This document shows positions 33,324 through 44,253 of a stretch of 64,000 bases of DNA, piece after piece. Source of the DNA: Dipodascopsis uninucleata var. uninucleata (taxonomy: Eukaryota; Ascomycota; Lipomycetes; Lipomycetales; Lipomycetaceae); the NCBI GenBank assembly GCA_030568195.1, contig JAJLTO010000012.1, positions 62,001 to 126,000 on the forward strand, given 5' to 3'. The notes beneath the pieces are model-generated. The model was given only the letters and a program-made list of their open reading frames with translations, did not search any database and had not been told where the DNA came from. How positions within the stretch are numbered: the stretch's first letter is position 1; each line of letters opens with the position of its first letter. Made by a program: the position numbers and the translations under genes.

Positions 33324-34307
33324 ATGACGACGCCGAAGCGAACAGTTGACTCACCAAAAGTATGGACCACTCTGTTGACAAATACTAAATATTTGCCTGG
33401 ATTACTGGCATTAGAGTACTCTCTCCGAAAAAATGGAACGAAATATCCATTCCTTGTCCTCTACACGGAGACTCTTGAACCTGAGGGCCATGCTGCACTT
33501 GATCGCCGTGGTATTGCTAAGCAGAAGATTGATTATCTCTTGCCTGCAGCCCACAAAGATTACACGAATGATACCAGGTTCTACGACTGCTGGTCCAAGC
33601 TTCAGCCTTTCAATTTGACTGAGTATGAGCGGGTTGTTCAGCTTGATTCTGACATGCTTGTGATGAAAAATATGGATGAATTGATGGAAATGGAGCTGAA
33701 CGGTAGTGACCGTGTGTTTGCTGCATCTCATGCTTGCACCTGTAATCCTCTGAAGAAGGCACATTACCCAAAGGACTGGTAAGTATACAATTTAATTTGT
33801 AAAATAATATTAAGAGTAGGATTCATTTATCTGATGTGGTCATGTCTCATTTAATCTAGGATTCCAGAGAATTGTTCATATACTCTACAGCATGACGATT
33901 CAGAGAATGCTCAGAGCGAAGGTGGACCTATCGACAAGGGTCTTGGTATTTGCAATGGTGGTCTTCAAGTTGTCAATCCCTCCAAGGACTCTTATAATAA
34001 GATTATTGATGCCATTAAGGAACCTTCGAAGACTGACAACTATGAGTTTGCTGATCAGTCGCTTTTGTCAGATGTTTTTGCAAACTCATGGGTTCCCCTT
34101 TCATATAAGTATAATGCTCTGAAAACTCTCCGAGATATTCATTCGCCTATCTGGCGAGATGATGAGGTTAAAAATGTACATTATATCCTCACTCCTAAGC
34201 CGTGGGATGAGCGTATCGCTGGAAACACCTTGTTCGAATGGTGGTGGGCCGTAAACGATGAGCGACATGAGCAGGAAAAGTTAAACGGTGTTTATGATGG
34301 CTTCTAG
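33324..34307 (+). CDS. Family GT8 glycosyltransferase (glycogenin/galactinol-synthase-like)
   Basis: Two exons, 33324-33778 and 33860-34307. The 81-nt intron (GTAAGT...TCTAG) sits within a Trp codon, and the product has 300 residues. GT8 hallmarks: WTTLLTNTKYLPGLLALEYSL at the start, the metal-binding DxD in VQLDSDMLVMKNMDEL, GICNGGLQVVNP, FADQSLLSDVF and the late HYILTPKPWD. These place it with the soluble fungal glycogenin/galactinol-synthase-like enzymes that transfer a sugar from a nucleotide donor. It has neither a signal peptide nor a membrane segment, and lacks the long glycogenin C-terminal region that binds glycogen synthase. It is therefore probably not glycogenin itself. Acceptor unknown. 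Confidence 0.88.
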
Positions 34308-34880
34308 ATTCTGTCTATTTATTTTTATGTAAAATAATTTATATACCAGAGGTGAAATATCAAATGTAGTCTGTATGCCTCTATTAGATGAAACGTGGAT
34401 ATTTCTATCTGACTTTTGGTAGCTCAGTCCTTTGTGCTTGAGTTTTCTTTGCAATATGGAAGTTTGTAGTCTATTATGCATTGTTCGCATCTTTTTAATC
34501 GAAACATTTATAAGCATCCTGTGCTTATATAATGTTATTGGTTGAAAAGATGAATTTTTATGTCTGCTACTTTTTCTTGGTTCTTATATGAGATTTTGGT
34601 TGTAATTCAACGTGTTCATATTATAGCTATTCACATAGCTAATTTTGTTTTTATATATCCCTATATTAGAAGATACAATTTATTATTGTTTATAGATTCC
34701 CTGGTTGCTTAAGACAATCATTTCGCGATTGCATGCTGCTTGCTTTTAAAGAATCAGTCACCTTTGTCATCTCAAAATATATGCATGATTTGCATGCGAG
34801 AAAGCTCATATTATATTTTTTCTAATAGGTATTTTTACGATACCGCTGTTATATTTGATTTGAGTTATTCCAGAATATTA

Positions 34881-34912
<32 letters not shown>

Positions 34913-35175
34913 GGTGTAGTATACAGCTGCCAGAGGCAATTAATACAACTATGGTCCAGTATCTCACTGGAAACGTAGACAAACCAAGTTAAAGTACAGG
35001 TCTTTGCAATGAAGACAAAATAAGACAGATAAGATCTCTAAAACATAAACTCCACCAAAACCGTCGAAAAATACATCATAGAAAAAGAACAGTGTAACCA
35101 ACTGTCATGTCGTAATACATATAGATAAAGATGGGGAAATTAAGGAAATGAGTAAGAATGGCCGTAATATATACA
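34308..35175. other. Convergent intergenic region
   Basis: 868 bp of AT-rich sequence between the 3' ends of the GT8 gene and MIS12. It contains an AT microsatellite (34886-34912) and no recognisable gene. Confidence 0.5.
34886..34912. repeat. AT dinucleotide microsatellite
   Basis: About 27 bp of uninterrupted alternating A and T. Confidence 0.9.
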
Positions 35176-36167
35176 CTAAGATGAGCTTGTCACTGCACAA
35201 GCATTTGGCGACCAACGTTTGATTAAATCCACCATAGCTCTTGAAGCCTCTACATTTGGATCAGTTTTGAATTCACGGTCAAGGTCAACTGAATCTGTCT
35301 CGTCGTGTTTGCCGACTATTAACGCTGTCATCTTTTCAATATATAGTTGTCGTTCAGATAGCTTCATACTCTCGTTTATTGTTATCGGATTGTCAGCAGA
35401 CAATAAACTTAATGAATCAATTTCTAGGTTTCTAATAGCATTGACCTTGTGTTGAATTTCTGCAGTCTGGGATACCAAAAACCTCACAGTTTCGTCTATT
35501 GGTGATACTCCATGGGTGTGCTGTAAGAATTCAAGCGCAGCATTATATGTTTTTAGTATCGTCAGTATCTCCTGATTTCTTCGACGATGTAGACAAAGTT
35601 TTTCATTGACATGGCTCGCCGCCTGTAAAGTTTTCCGGAGATTCAAAATTCGAGAGTCTAAGTGATCATCTGAAGCGGAGAAATCGATATTCTGTGATAT
35701 GAGAAAAAATATTAGGACATCTATCTACGGTCCATTCAAGTGCAATACAAATCATTTACCTTATGGTGTTCGAGGCGCATCCATCCATCGGCCACGTCAT
35801 CGGGCACAGCAAGAACATTTCTTAGAACATACAGTTCAAATCTATTTGACAAAATATAGTATATAAATATGATTAGTGCTTCTGACAACTACATATTCTC
35901 CATTCGCGTCTCTCACCTATCAAAGTTTTTATCAACTGCGCCCTCTAGCAATGTTTCTAATTTCGCCGTACCCACTTCAATTTCATCAATAGGAATATCT
36001 GGGCATGGTGCTTGAGTCTGTAAGAACGTTTCGATAGCTGCTGTACATTTGTATAAGATATTATTGACTGCATTTATGATATCATCAATTAGTGCTATTG
36101 GTGGATATTCAAAATGCTCTGTTAGCAGAGCCGTCGAGGACGATGTCTGCTGTGATACTGGAGGCAT
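35176..36167 (-). CDS. MTW1: Mis12/Mtw1 kinetochore protein
   Basis: Three exons on the minus strand: 35917-36167, 35760-35841 and 35176-35691. Junctions keep frame; 282 residues. Mis12/Mtw1 is a core subunit of the MIND/MIS12 complex that links inner kinetochore (Mif2, Ame1) to Ndc80 and Spc105. The conserved N-terminus reads LTEHFEYPPIALIDDIINAV and NNILYKCTAAIETF, followed by EVGTAKLETLLEGAVDKNFD and, after splicing, FELYVLRNVLAVPDD. The remainder is predicted helical coiled coil, as in the family (S. cerevisiae 289 residues). Introns are 75 and 68 nt, donors GTGAGA and GTAAAT. It shares a 471-bp divergent upstream region with RPS12. Confidence 0.94.
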
Positions 36168-36638
36168 ATTGTAAGTTATTGGCTTATTGTGTTATAAGAT
36201 CGTCCAAGATGCCCTTTGATTGATATGACCGATATTTAATGATCCATATATGCGGGCTTGAAAATAACGCCTAATGGCTACCGATATCAGAACGGACGCT
36301 GTTACCACTACTTTCTCCTCTTACATAGTCATGAGCTTTCCCTGCGGCGTGTTTATTGGGAGGCTTTGTTGACGCGTCTAGCTAGTGGACGTTGGCACAA
36401 CAACATAATTAGGGTTGCATCTAATAGGGCAAATGATTTCACAGTCACATTTTTACCTAAGATTGTATGGTTATCAATTAAAGTAAAGCATCGTACACTC
36501 AATTAAATAATATTGAAGCAGCTTCTTATACTTAATTGCACAAATCACTATAGATCCATAGGGACTGAGCAGGACATATTTCTGTCGACGAAGTCCAAAA
36601 AATTGTTAATCGTATAATCCAAATTAGAACATATTAAA
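36168..36638. promoter_or_regulatory. Divergent promoter region of MTW1 and RPS12
   Basis: 471 bp between two divergent start codons. An 82-codon plus-strand frame at 36258-36506 shows no family resemblance. It must contain the ribosomal-protein promoter; no clear Rap1 or Tbf1 site was recognised. Confidence 0.4.
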
Positions 36639-37179
36639 ATGGTATGTTGATTTAATGAATATGTGTCATTCCGTCGTGAAGTGCGAATTGCTATTATTAT
36701 TTGTCTTGATAAATAACCGAGATTACTGATATCAATTCTTATAGTCTGACACCGAGTCTGTTGTTGCTGTGGAGGAGATCGAAGTTGAAGCCGTTGCACC
36801 AGCTGGAGGATTGTCCGTTGAAGAGGCTCTTAAGGGTGTTTTGAAGAAGGCTCTTATTCATGACGGTCTTGCTCGTGGTCTTCGGGAGGCTTCCAAAGCT
36901 CTTGGTCGCCGTGAAGCCCATTTGGCTGTTCTTTGCGACTCCTGCGACGAGGAGTCTTATGTTAAGCTCATTGAGGCACTCTGTGCTGAGCCAGAGCAGA
37001 AAATTCCTTTGATTAAGGTCTCTGACTCCAAGAAGTTGGGTGAATGGGCCGGTCTTTGTGTCTTGGACCGCGAGGGAAATGCCCGCAAGGTTGTTGGCTG
37101 CTCTTGCGTTGTTGTTAAGGACTGGGGTGAGCAGAGTGCAGAACGTGACTTTTTGCTTCAGTACTTTGAAAGCAACTAG
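36639..37179 (+). CDS. RPS12: 40S ribosomal protein eS12
   Basis: Exon 1 contributes only the start codon (36639-36641), immediately followed by GTATGT. Exon 2 runs 36745-37179; 145 residues (S. cerevisiae 143). The protein starts [17 protein letters not shown], followed by [40 protein letters not shown] and [18 protein letters not shown], the classic eS12 (L7Ae-fold) sequence, and ends in FLLQYFESN. It binds 18S rRNA at the beak of the small subunit. An intron directly after ATG is common in yeast ribosomal-protein genes. The exon shows strong codon preference (GGT, GCT, GTT, AAG), as expected for very high expression. Confidence 0.97.
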
Positions 37180-37479
37180 GTTTGTGATCTAATACTTAGT
37201 ATCATAGTCTCCTAATATATTACGCAGGCATTGTATTTTATCTGTTAATAGTACAATTCAAAAAGTCTTTTGTTTTATAAAGAGAAACTTTTTTCATGTT
37301 CGTTGAATCTAGTGCTTTCACTTCCTAAAATATTACCAACTTATATTTGCCTCAATTAAATCTCAGGGAAGAAAGGATATGAAAATATTAATAAATGCTA
37401 TACTTAAAGTTTTTATTTATATAATACATCTTATGACCAATGAAAGTTGTATGATGCAGAATCACGAGAGTAATGATGC

Positions 37480-38373
37480 TTACTTGCTTGGAGCTGTTAG
37501 ATCTTCCTTCACCTCACCCAGCTTCAACAAGCTTCCTTCTATAGAAAATACTTTGGTTGTTCTATGTAAATTTTCAATGACAAATGTAAGTTTTCCTTCA
37601 ACCTTCTTGCCTTTTTCGTCTACCCAATAGCCAAGACTACGAGTACTGTCGAGATCAGCCTCCTCCATATTTCCATCTTCCTCTTCCCCAAGGGAAACTT
37701 CCTCCTCATCTTCACCTTCAGTTTCTCCTGTAGCACCAATATCTGAGTCAGCATCAGCATGTATATCTATGAATTTCCAATTTGCAGGTATTCTATCTCT
37801 GACTATACTAGCATTGAAAACATCATGAACTAACAAGCCGATATGGCCGGAAGACTGGACATTGATACGGCCTTGTAATATATCCCCTATATTTGATCTC
37901 CAAACCAAGAATTTTGCCGTTATCCATACATAAGCAAATGGTGAATCGTCAGCAATCTTTGCTGCATCATTTTCATCGATTTGAACATCGAGGCAGCCGA
38001 GAATTATACCACCAACTTCAGGATAGTATGTCATTGTCAATGGATCGATATGTTGTACACGAATGCCTCTGAGAGGACAAAGTGCGTACATTGGTGCTAC
38101 AGACACATGCATTGCTGTCTCAATTAAGCAGAAGCAACTTGACGTAGGAGGACAGCCTACTGGTGAGGCGAGAATCAGCTCTCGTAGTGGCAACTTCGAA
38201 AGAACTTCCTTCGATACCGTCGATGAATGTCTTCGTTTGTGGGACGATGCAGACAACTCTACCTTCTCATCTATGACGGGCACCTCGGTGCCATTTCCTA
38301 GAGGAGCTTCATCGACTTGTGATATTTTCCTTTTCTTCTGATGTTTTCTATCCTTTTTTATCGACTCTGTCAT
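37480..38373 (-). CDS. RPA43: RNA polymerase I subunit A43
   Basis: Single-exon, 297 residues. A43, with A14, forms the Pol I stalk that contacts initiation factor Rrn3. The N-terminal 50 residues are Lys-rich. The Rpb7-N/SHS2-type part (about 60-130) carries VSVAPMYALCPLRGIRVQHI, MTYYPEVGGIILGC. The OB part (about 150-215) has QGRINVQSSGHIGLLVHDVFNASI and IPANWKF, well conserved in the family. An acidic insert follows (about 225-245) and the end is short. The gene is divergent from MAK16, with 239 bp between start codons, and both act in ribosome production. Confidence 0.93.
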   Translation of the reverse strand: MTESIKKDRKHQKKRKISQVDEAPLGNGTEVPVIDEKVELSASSHKRRHSSTVSKEVLSKLPLRELILASPVGCPPTSSCFCLIETAMHVSVAPMYALCPLRGIRVQHIDPLTMTYYPEVGGIILGCLDVQIDENDAAKIADDSPFAYVWITAKFLVWRSNIGDILQGRINVQSSGHIGLLVHDVFNASIVRDRIPANWKFIDIHADADSDIGATGETEGEDEEEVSLGEEEDGNMEEADLDSTRSLGYWVDEKGKKVEGKLTFVIENLHRTTKVFSIEGSLLKLGEVKEDLTAPSK

Positions 38374-38612
38374 TATGGTATTTAATTTTTTTTGTACTTT
38401 TCTATATCTATAATCTTGAATTTCTGCAAGGCAAGCTTTTCTCTAATTTTTAAGAGCTCGTTCAAATTTTTTTTGGGAGTAAAGAATTCAGTCAGGGTAA
38501 ATTTGGAATATTTTTTCTCAAAAAATGAAAAGCTGAGAGAAAAAAATCGCTACCAAAAATTTTCTAGCGTATGCGTTTTCGAATTACGCAGACCATAGAA
38601 TAAACAATAAAC
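38374..38612. promoter_or_regulatory. Shared bidirectional promoter of RPA43 and MAK16 with RRPE-like element
   Basis: 239 bp with many A and T tracts. AAAAATTTTC at 38555-38564 resembles the RRPE element (TGAAAAATTTT) found before ribosome-biogenesis genes in yeasts. A PAC box (GCGATGAG) was not found. Confidence 0.5.
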
Positions 38613-39909
38613 ATGTCGGATGAAGTATGAATTTTGATATGGTAATTTGTGTTTGAGTTAAGATATTGTGTGTGCTAATAAAATCCGTTATAGATAGTCT
38701 GGCAGATCATTAATCAAGAGTTCTGCTCATTCAAGCTCAAGTAAGAAGACCGGATTTAATACTCTTAAATTGATCGTGGTGTGCTCTCGATATTAACAAA
38801 TATTGCAGGACCTTGAAGGAACAAACATTCTGTAGAAATGAATATAATGTAAGTGCTATAATGCTCTATTAGTTGGTTATATTGTGAATGATTTAGACTT
38901 AAAAGTGGTTGGCTAGAAGATTATAGCATACTGACAATGTAACTTTAGGTAACTGGATTTTGCAATCGCCAGTCCTGTCCCTTGGCAAATTCAAGATATG
39001 CCACTGTCAGATCTGTAAATGGAAGACTTTATCTATATATGAAAACTATCGAGCGAGCTCACACGCCTTTGAAGCAATGGGAACGTATAAAGCTTTCTCA
39101 ACAGTACTCAAAGGCATTAGAACAGATCGAGGAGCGACTTATTTATTGGCCAGAGTTTTTACGTCATAAATGTAAGCAAAGACTTACCAGATTGACCCAG
39201 GTTGCTATTACTGCTCGAAGGCTTGCTTTGAAGAGCCGAGATGAGGAGAGACGCCTGGTTAGCGAGAAACCAAAGGTGAAGAGACGAGAGAGTACAAGGG
39301 AGAGAAAGGCTCTCGCAGCTGCCAAGGTTGAGAAGGCGATTGAGAAGGAACTTTTGGACAGGTTGAAGAGTGGTGCATATGGAGACAAACCCATAAATGT
39401 CGATGAAACCGTTTGGAAAACGATCATGAATAATATGCGAAAGGCAAATGAGGCTTCAGCAGATCAAGATGAAGATGAAGAGGCTGAAGGTCAAATGGAG
39501 TCTGAGTCTGAAGCTGAAGTAGAGTTTGTAGAAGACGAAGATGATGAAGATGATTTGGTTGAGCTAGAGGACATCGAAAGCTGGTTAGGGGGACATGATG
39601 ATGATGAGGACATTTACAGCAGTGGCGACTCCAGTAGTGAAGAATATAACAGTGATGATGAAGATAACATACTGGAGCAAGAAGTTGAAGAGGACGTAGA
39701 ACAGGAGGAGAATGCAGAAAGTAAACCCAAGCGAAAAAGAGCTACAGGACAGTCTAAATCTCGAAAACGTATGTATATGCTCTCCGATCTTGCTAAACAA
39801 ATTTATCTCTATTATGTTACTAACATATGACATAGGCGCTCCTCGGGTTGAAGTTGAGTATGAGAACGAGTATGAGACCGTTTCTAATGCAAGACTTCCA
39901 GCTGCATGA
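38613..39909 (+). CDS. MAK16: Mak16, 60S ribosome-assembly factor
   Basis: Five exons: 38613-38624, 38694-38740, 38809-38848, 38949-39768 and 39836-39909. All junctions keep frame; 330 residues. The first 33 residues come from three tiny exons and read [33 protein letters not shown], then [20 protein letters not shown]. This matches S. cerevisiae Mak16 closely and includes its cysteine cluster. [20 protein letters not shown] and [13 protein letters not shown] follow. The C-terminal third is strongly acidic, then basic (KPKRKRA). Mak16 joins Rpf1, Nsa1 and Rrp1 on early pre-60S particles. Donors are GTATGA, GTAAGA, GTAAGT and GTATGT, and intron 4 has a TTACTAAC branch. Confidence 0.95.
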
Positions 39910-40801
39910 AGTCTTAGTTTTAGATGGATGAACATGTAAGCTTGATATTCCGGTTATAAAGCAACAGATTATCCTAGCAACTTTCATATCTACTTGATTC
40001 ATTAGTTATTGAAAATTCAAGTATGCATAATATTATGAGAAGCGAAATTTCTATGCTTGCGGCATTTACCATGTATACGATATATCTCCCATAGATAGAG
40101 AAGAATAAAAAAGTTATAGTAGTTTATTTAGGTTATATTTATTTAAATGTTTGTGTTTTTATCTTGTAAATTTGCTTCTATCGCTGGCTACTGGCGGTTT
40201 CTCTGGCATCCGATTACTGTGATGTTTGCCGTTTTTCAACTTTAGACTGAATATCTGGATTCAATAATGATTTCAGATCTCCAAAAAGAGAATTTCTTCT
40301 GAGTTGAGTCTTTGTTCTCCAGATAATCTATTATGTTACCTTTCTCTGTGTTGATACTGTGATACTGTATTATTTGCAGCTTGAACATATATTCAAATAG
40401 ACCCTTTCCCGTGTAACATGTGCGCAATAATATTAGGAGCAAAACTATTATTACATTAGTATCCGGGCAGTTTTGCAAACGTCGCTTTCATGACCAGGGC
40501 TACACTCACTCAGCCGAGCACAACAATTAGATATACCAAGAGGATTAAAAGCAAGAGACGGCAAAGTTTTGGGAACTGGAGTTGAGATTGCTCACTCACT
40601 TCTTTTCTCTTTTGTGCTCTTGCTAATTTCTCTGCCTGACATCTTCAGCACCTAGATCAGGGCTAAGTCTATTGACTGAGGATCTGAGAACAAATCACGA
40701 CCTCTGTCGCACGATAACAAACGAATTTAATTTCATTCGAAATCGTTATATTTTCATGTCGTTGTATTTAACCTCTGCAGTGACCAGCAATCCCAAGCAA
40801 A
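39910..40801. other. Intergenic, no gene recognised
   Basis: 892 bp between MAK16 and SEC59, both on the plus strand. Short frames (78 codons at 40242-40478 minus, 75 at 40672-40899 plus) have no family resemblance. It holds the SEC59 promoter. Confidence 0.45.
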
Positions 40802-42646
40802 ATGGAGTTTGTAGATGCAACCAAACGGGCATTTACAGAGTCGAAGTTAGATCCCGGCAGCGGTTCTACTACGCCAATTCCTTACAGCTCCGAGTCTAAT
40901 CCTTTAAGCCCAATGAGCTACTACTCGTCTTCTGCCGATATATCTGCTGCTGCATCAGTTAACGTGTCTGATGTTTCGTCGGACGAGGAAGGAATTGACG
41001 GACCTGACACGTATGTCAGACAGGACAGTCGCACCAGTAACCGAAATGGTATTTCGTCAGAGCAGAATGGTATGACACACAAGCGCCGAGTGAAGCATCA
41101 TCATCATCGTAGGCGGCATAGCAGAGATGTAAAGATATTAGATGGGTTCAAAGATGGCTATCATCTCGGATTTAAGAAGAAATGCGTTGAGTCTTTCTTG
41201 ATCCTTGGAGCTCTTGCTCTTGCAATGAGACGAAACTGGCGACATGTAACTGAACTTAGTCATTTCAGCCTGTTGAGTACGGCATTGATTATTGGAACTT
41301 TGGTAGTCAGACGACAACATTGGAGTATGCCCACTGTCCTGTACCTTTACCTATTTCCTATAATTCTCACTCTTGTGGACTATCCGCAATATTTAAAGCT
41401 AAACATCTTATTAGCTATTAGTTCACTACCTTTATCCGCTAGTGTTCTCTCGAATATTGTTATTACTTTCTCTCCTGAGACTCCATATATATACTATCTA
41501 TATGCTAGTCTTACAGAAATTGTTAACGATCTCACTACAACTTCATTGTCGCCTACGGAGACTTCGCTTTCTGGTGTTTTATTGGTGAACCTGCTTCTGA
41601 ATGCGAAATCCTTTGACACGGTGTATTTACGATCAATGATATTCGGTACCTTCTTCAGTCTTTGGCCAACAACTCCTCTAGTTAAGAAGATCATGCGCAT
41701 CAGTAGCTTGCCTAGACATCGTCGCCCAAAGCATGCCGCAAAGTTGAAGTTGTTATATGCTAATTGTATATACTCAATATTTGCTTTTCTTGTGGTTACG
41801 ATTGTCAGATTCCAGCTTCATAAGAATCTGGGAGAGGAGCCCTTTATGTGGTTGATTAAGTAGGTGTTAATTTTGAGTCGAATTATTTGTTAAAGTATAT
41901 TTTTTCTAACAACTTGATATAGATATATGTTCATGTCTGAGGGATCTTTTAGGAGATTGACGATACTTGGTTATTGGACTACTTGGCTAGGAGTTGGAAT
42001 TCCTATCATTGAGCGTTCAGTTCAGAATTGGACTATTGATCACAGACGCAAGGTTTGGCATGGAATGGTTGTTGGAATGTTCTTACTATATGGAGTGGGC
42101 CGTGATGCTCAATTCGCATCATTAGCAATATCAGTTGCATTGACACTCTTCTTCTTTGGGGAGTTTTTGAGAGCGACTACAATTCCACCACTTGGTGGTA
42201 TTCTACATTTAATGATGACTAAGTATACTGACGAACGTGACACTTGTGGACCTATTATTGTGTCCCACATTTTTTTGCTACTTGGGATTGGTTTACCTAT
42301 TTTCTGGTCAAGATCGCCAGCTGGAATTATTTGCTTGGGATTTGGCGATGCTTGTGCGTCGATTATTGGCAAGAAGTATGGAAAACATCGGTGGTTCGAC
42401 TCCAAAAAGACATGGGAAGGCACTTTTGGATTCGTTGTCGCGGCTTTCGTCGGCCTCTTACTCACTCGAAATCTGACTGGATATCCTGCTATCCTGGGTC
42501 ACGATCTTACTTTATCTTGGTGTTTCTTGACTTCAGTTGCTACTGCCATCTTAGAAGCCACCAGTGGAATGAATGACAACGTTATTGTTCCGGTATACAT
42601 GTATGTTGTCCTCCGACTAGGAACGATGGCTGGAGTGCCTGCCTAG
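40802..42646 (+). CDS. SEC59: Dolichol kinase Sec59
   Basis: Two exons, 40802-41859 and 41923-42646, with a 63-nt intron (GTAGGT, branch TTCTAAC, acceptor ATATAG); 593 residues. Dolichol kinase makes dolichyl phosphate from dolichol and CTP in the ER membrane, for N-glycosylation and GPI anchors. After a Ser-rich, His/Arg-rich cytosolic region (1-110) come many hydrophobic segments. The catalytic CTP-binding region is clear in exon 2: LGFGDACASIIGKKYGKHRW, followed by KKTWEGTFGF. The end IEA-type motif reads ILEATSGMNDNVIVPVYMY, again as in the family. S. cerevisiae Sec59 is 519 residues; the extra length is the N-terminal region. Confidence 0.94.
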
Positions 42647-44253
42647 TGAATGAAAGAACATGCGCTAAAATTATGACAACGGTGATAAATAATACTTACA
42701 ATAGCTAATTACATCGATTTTAATGATATATGTTCTATTGTTATATCATCATTACAAAACTACGATGTAAATCAGTCGCATACAGCAGCCTTGTTAATAG
42801 AATTCAATGCGATACGGAGCTTTTGGATATACACTTTTTTATTATACTCTTTGATATGCTAGTTTTGTTTTTTTGCGAGAAAAAATGGGATAATATGTTA
42901 CTTTCGATGCTTTCTTTAATTATTATGTGTACTAACTGAGGTTCAGGCTCTGAGATCGACGTTGAGATAAATAACGTGGTAGAGGAGAAGATGAGATTAA
43001 AGCTGACACCGTGGCTTGACGCTCAGACACCTCATGCTCTGGAAAATTAGGCTTAGATTTAGGTGAGGAGCGCAGACTTTCCTCCAAGAGCAGAGAGAGA
43101 AAGAAGCGGCCTAAAATTATATTACTAAAAAATTCGCTTAACTCTCAGATCTGTCTTTTGACGTCATGCTCACATGCAGAATTTGTCTCTATCTTTTCTG
43201 CTTTAGATTAGCACTGGTATTAACAATGCCGGAAAATAGACGTTTTCAAGATTATTCTTTTCTTAGGAACTTTATCTAGATTGAGCTTCTTTTCAGTGTA
43301 TTTAATGGTTTCCTATAGCCTATAAAGATGTAAACTGGCTGAGTTCCCGATATTTCCAGCATTATATGTAGCTTGATGAGCAATTTGACACCGGGTCCTT
43401 TTTTGCCTAGACCCTGTCCTAATATCATGTGCTTAGTGCAAGCCATGGTAAGATGACAACGCTGTTCAAGCAAACGATTCCCAATTATTAAAGGTGCTCT
43501 AAAGCAATCGTAGACAGGTTAATGGATTAAGGTACTGACTTAACGTCCATCACTACATGCTCATTGTGTTTGTAATTCTCACTGATAGACTTGTTCGTGT
43601 TTCTACAAATAGCTGTAAAAGTATCTTGTATCTAAAAAGACACTAGAGAATGAATCTACATAAGGCTTGGAGACGCTATGAGTTCGGAGATGGCCATTTC
43701 AAGCTGTCCTTCCTCAGTTAATGTCATCTATACTTCCTACTACAACCATAACAACCATAACGTGTCTTCTCGCTAGTGTCCAAAAAAAAAAATTATTGTC
43801 GGCCAAAAAAACAAATACGAAACCCTAATATCTGATGATCAGCTGCTACTCTACATTAAGCCGTTTTTGATGAGGAGCACAACTGTTCGTTTTTAACGAA
43901 TAAATAACCTGAGATAGCGCGCATATTTGCCAGTTGAATGCAACTATGCTACAGACAGTAGATTTAAAAATATTATAGAATAGAAAAGATCATCTTATCT
44001 GATAAACTAATTGTATATCTCAAAAATTATAGTACTTATTTGCGAGGAGAAATTACCTCAAGTTAGTATTTATTAAAGATCCACTGCAAGCATCTCTTCA
44101 TCTTGATTCTAACAACGAATGCAGTATTTGTATCCAGTTATTGTATATTTTTAGAGTATATACAAGATAAAACATATAGGTGATATAGCTGCGTAAATCT
44201 CAAAGTCAACAAAGTGCTAATAATATAAGGAGAAGCCGTATATTGTCTGCAAT
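42647..44253. other. Intergenic, no gene recognised
   Basis: 1.6 kb between SEC59 and APP1. Open frames are short (at most 69 codons). There are a poly-A tract near 43783 and several A/T runs, and no tRNA or known RNA motif. It contains the APP1 promoter. Confidence 0.45.

Noticed and set aside
43820-43845. GATGATCAGC looks like part of U6 snRNA.
   Set aside because: The surrounding U6 core (ACAGAGA box, 3' stem) is absent.
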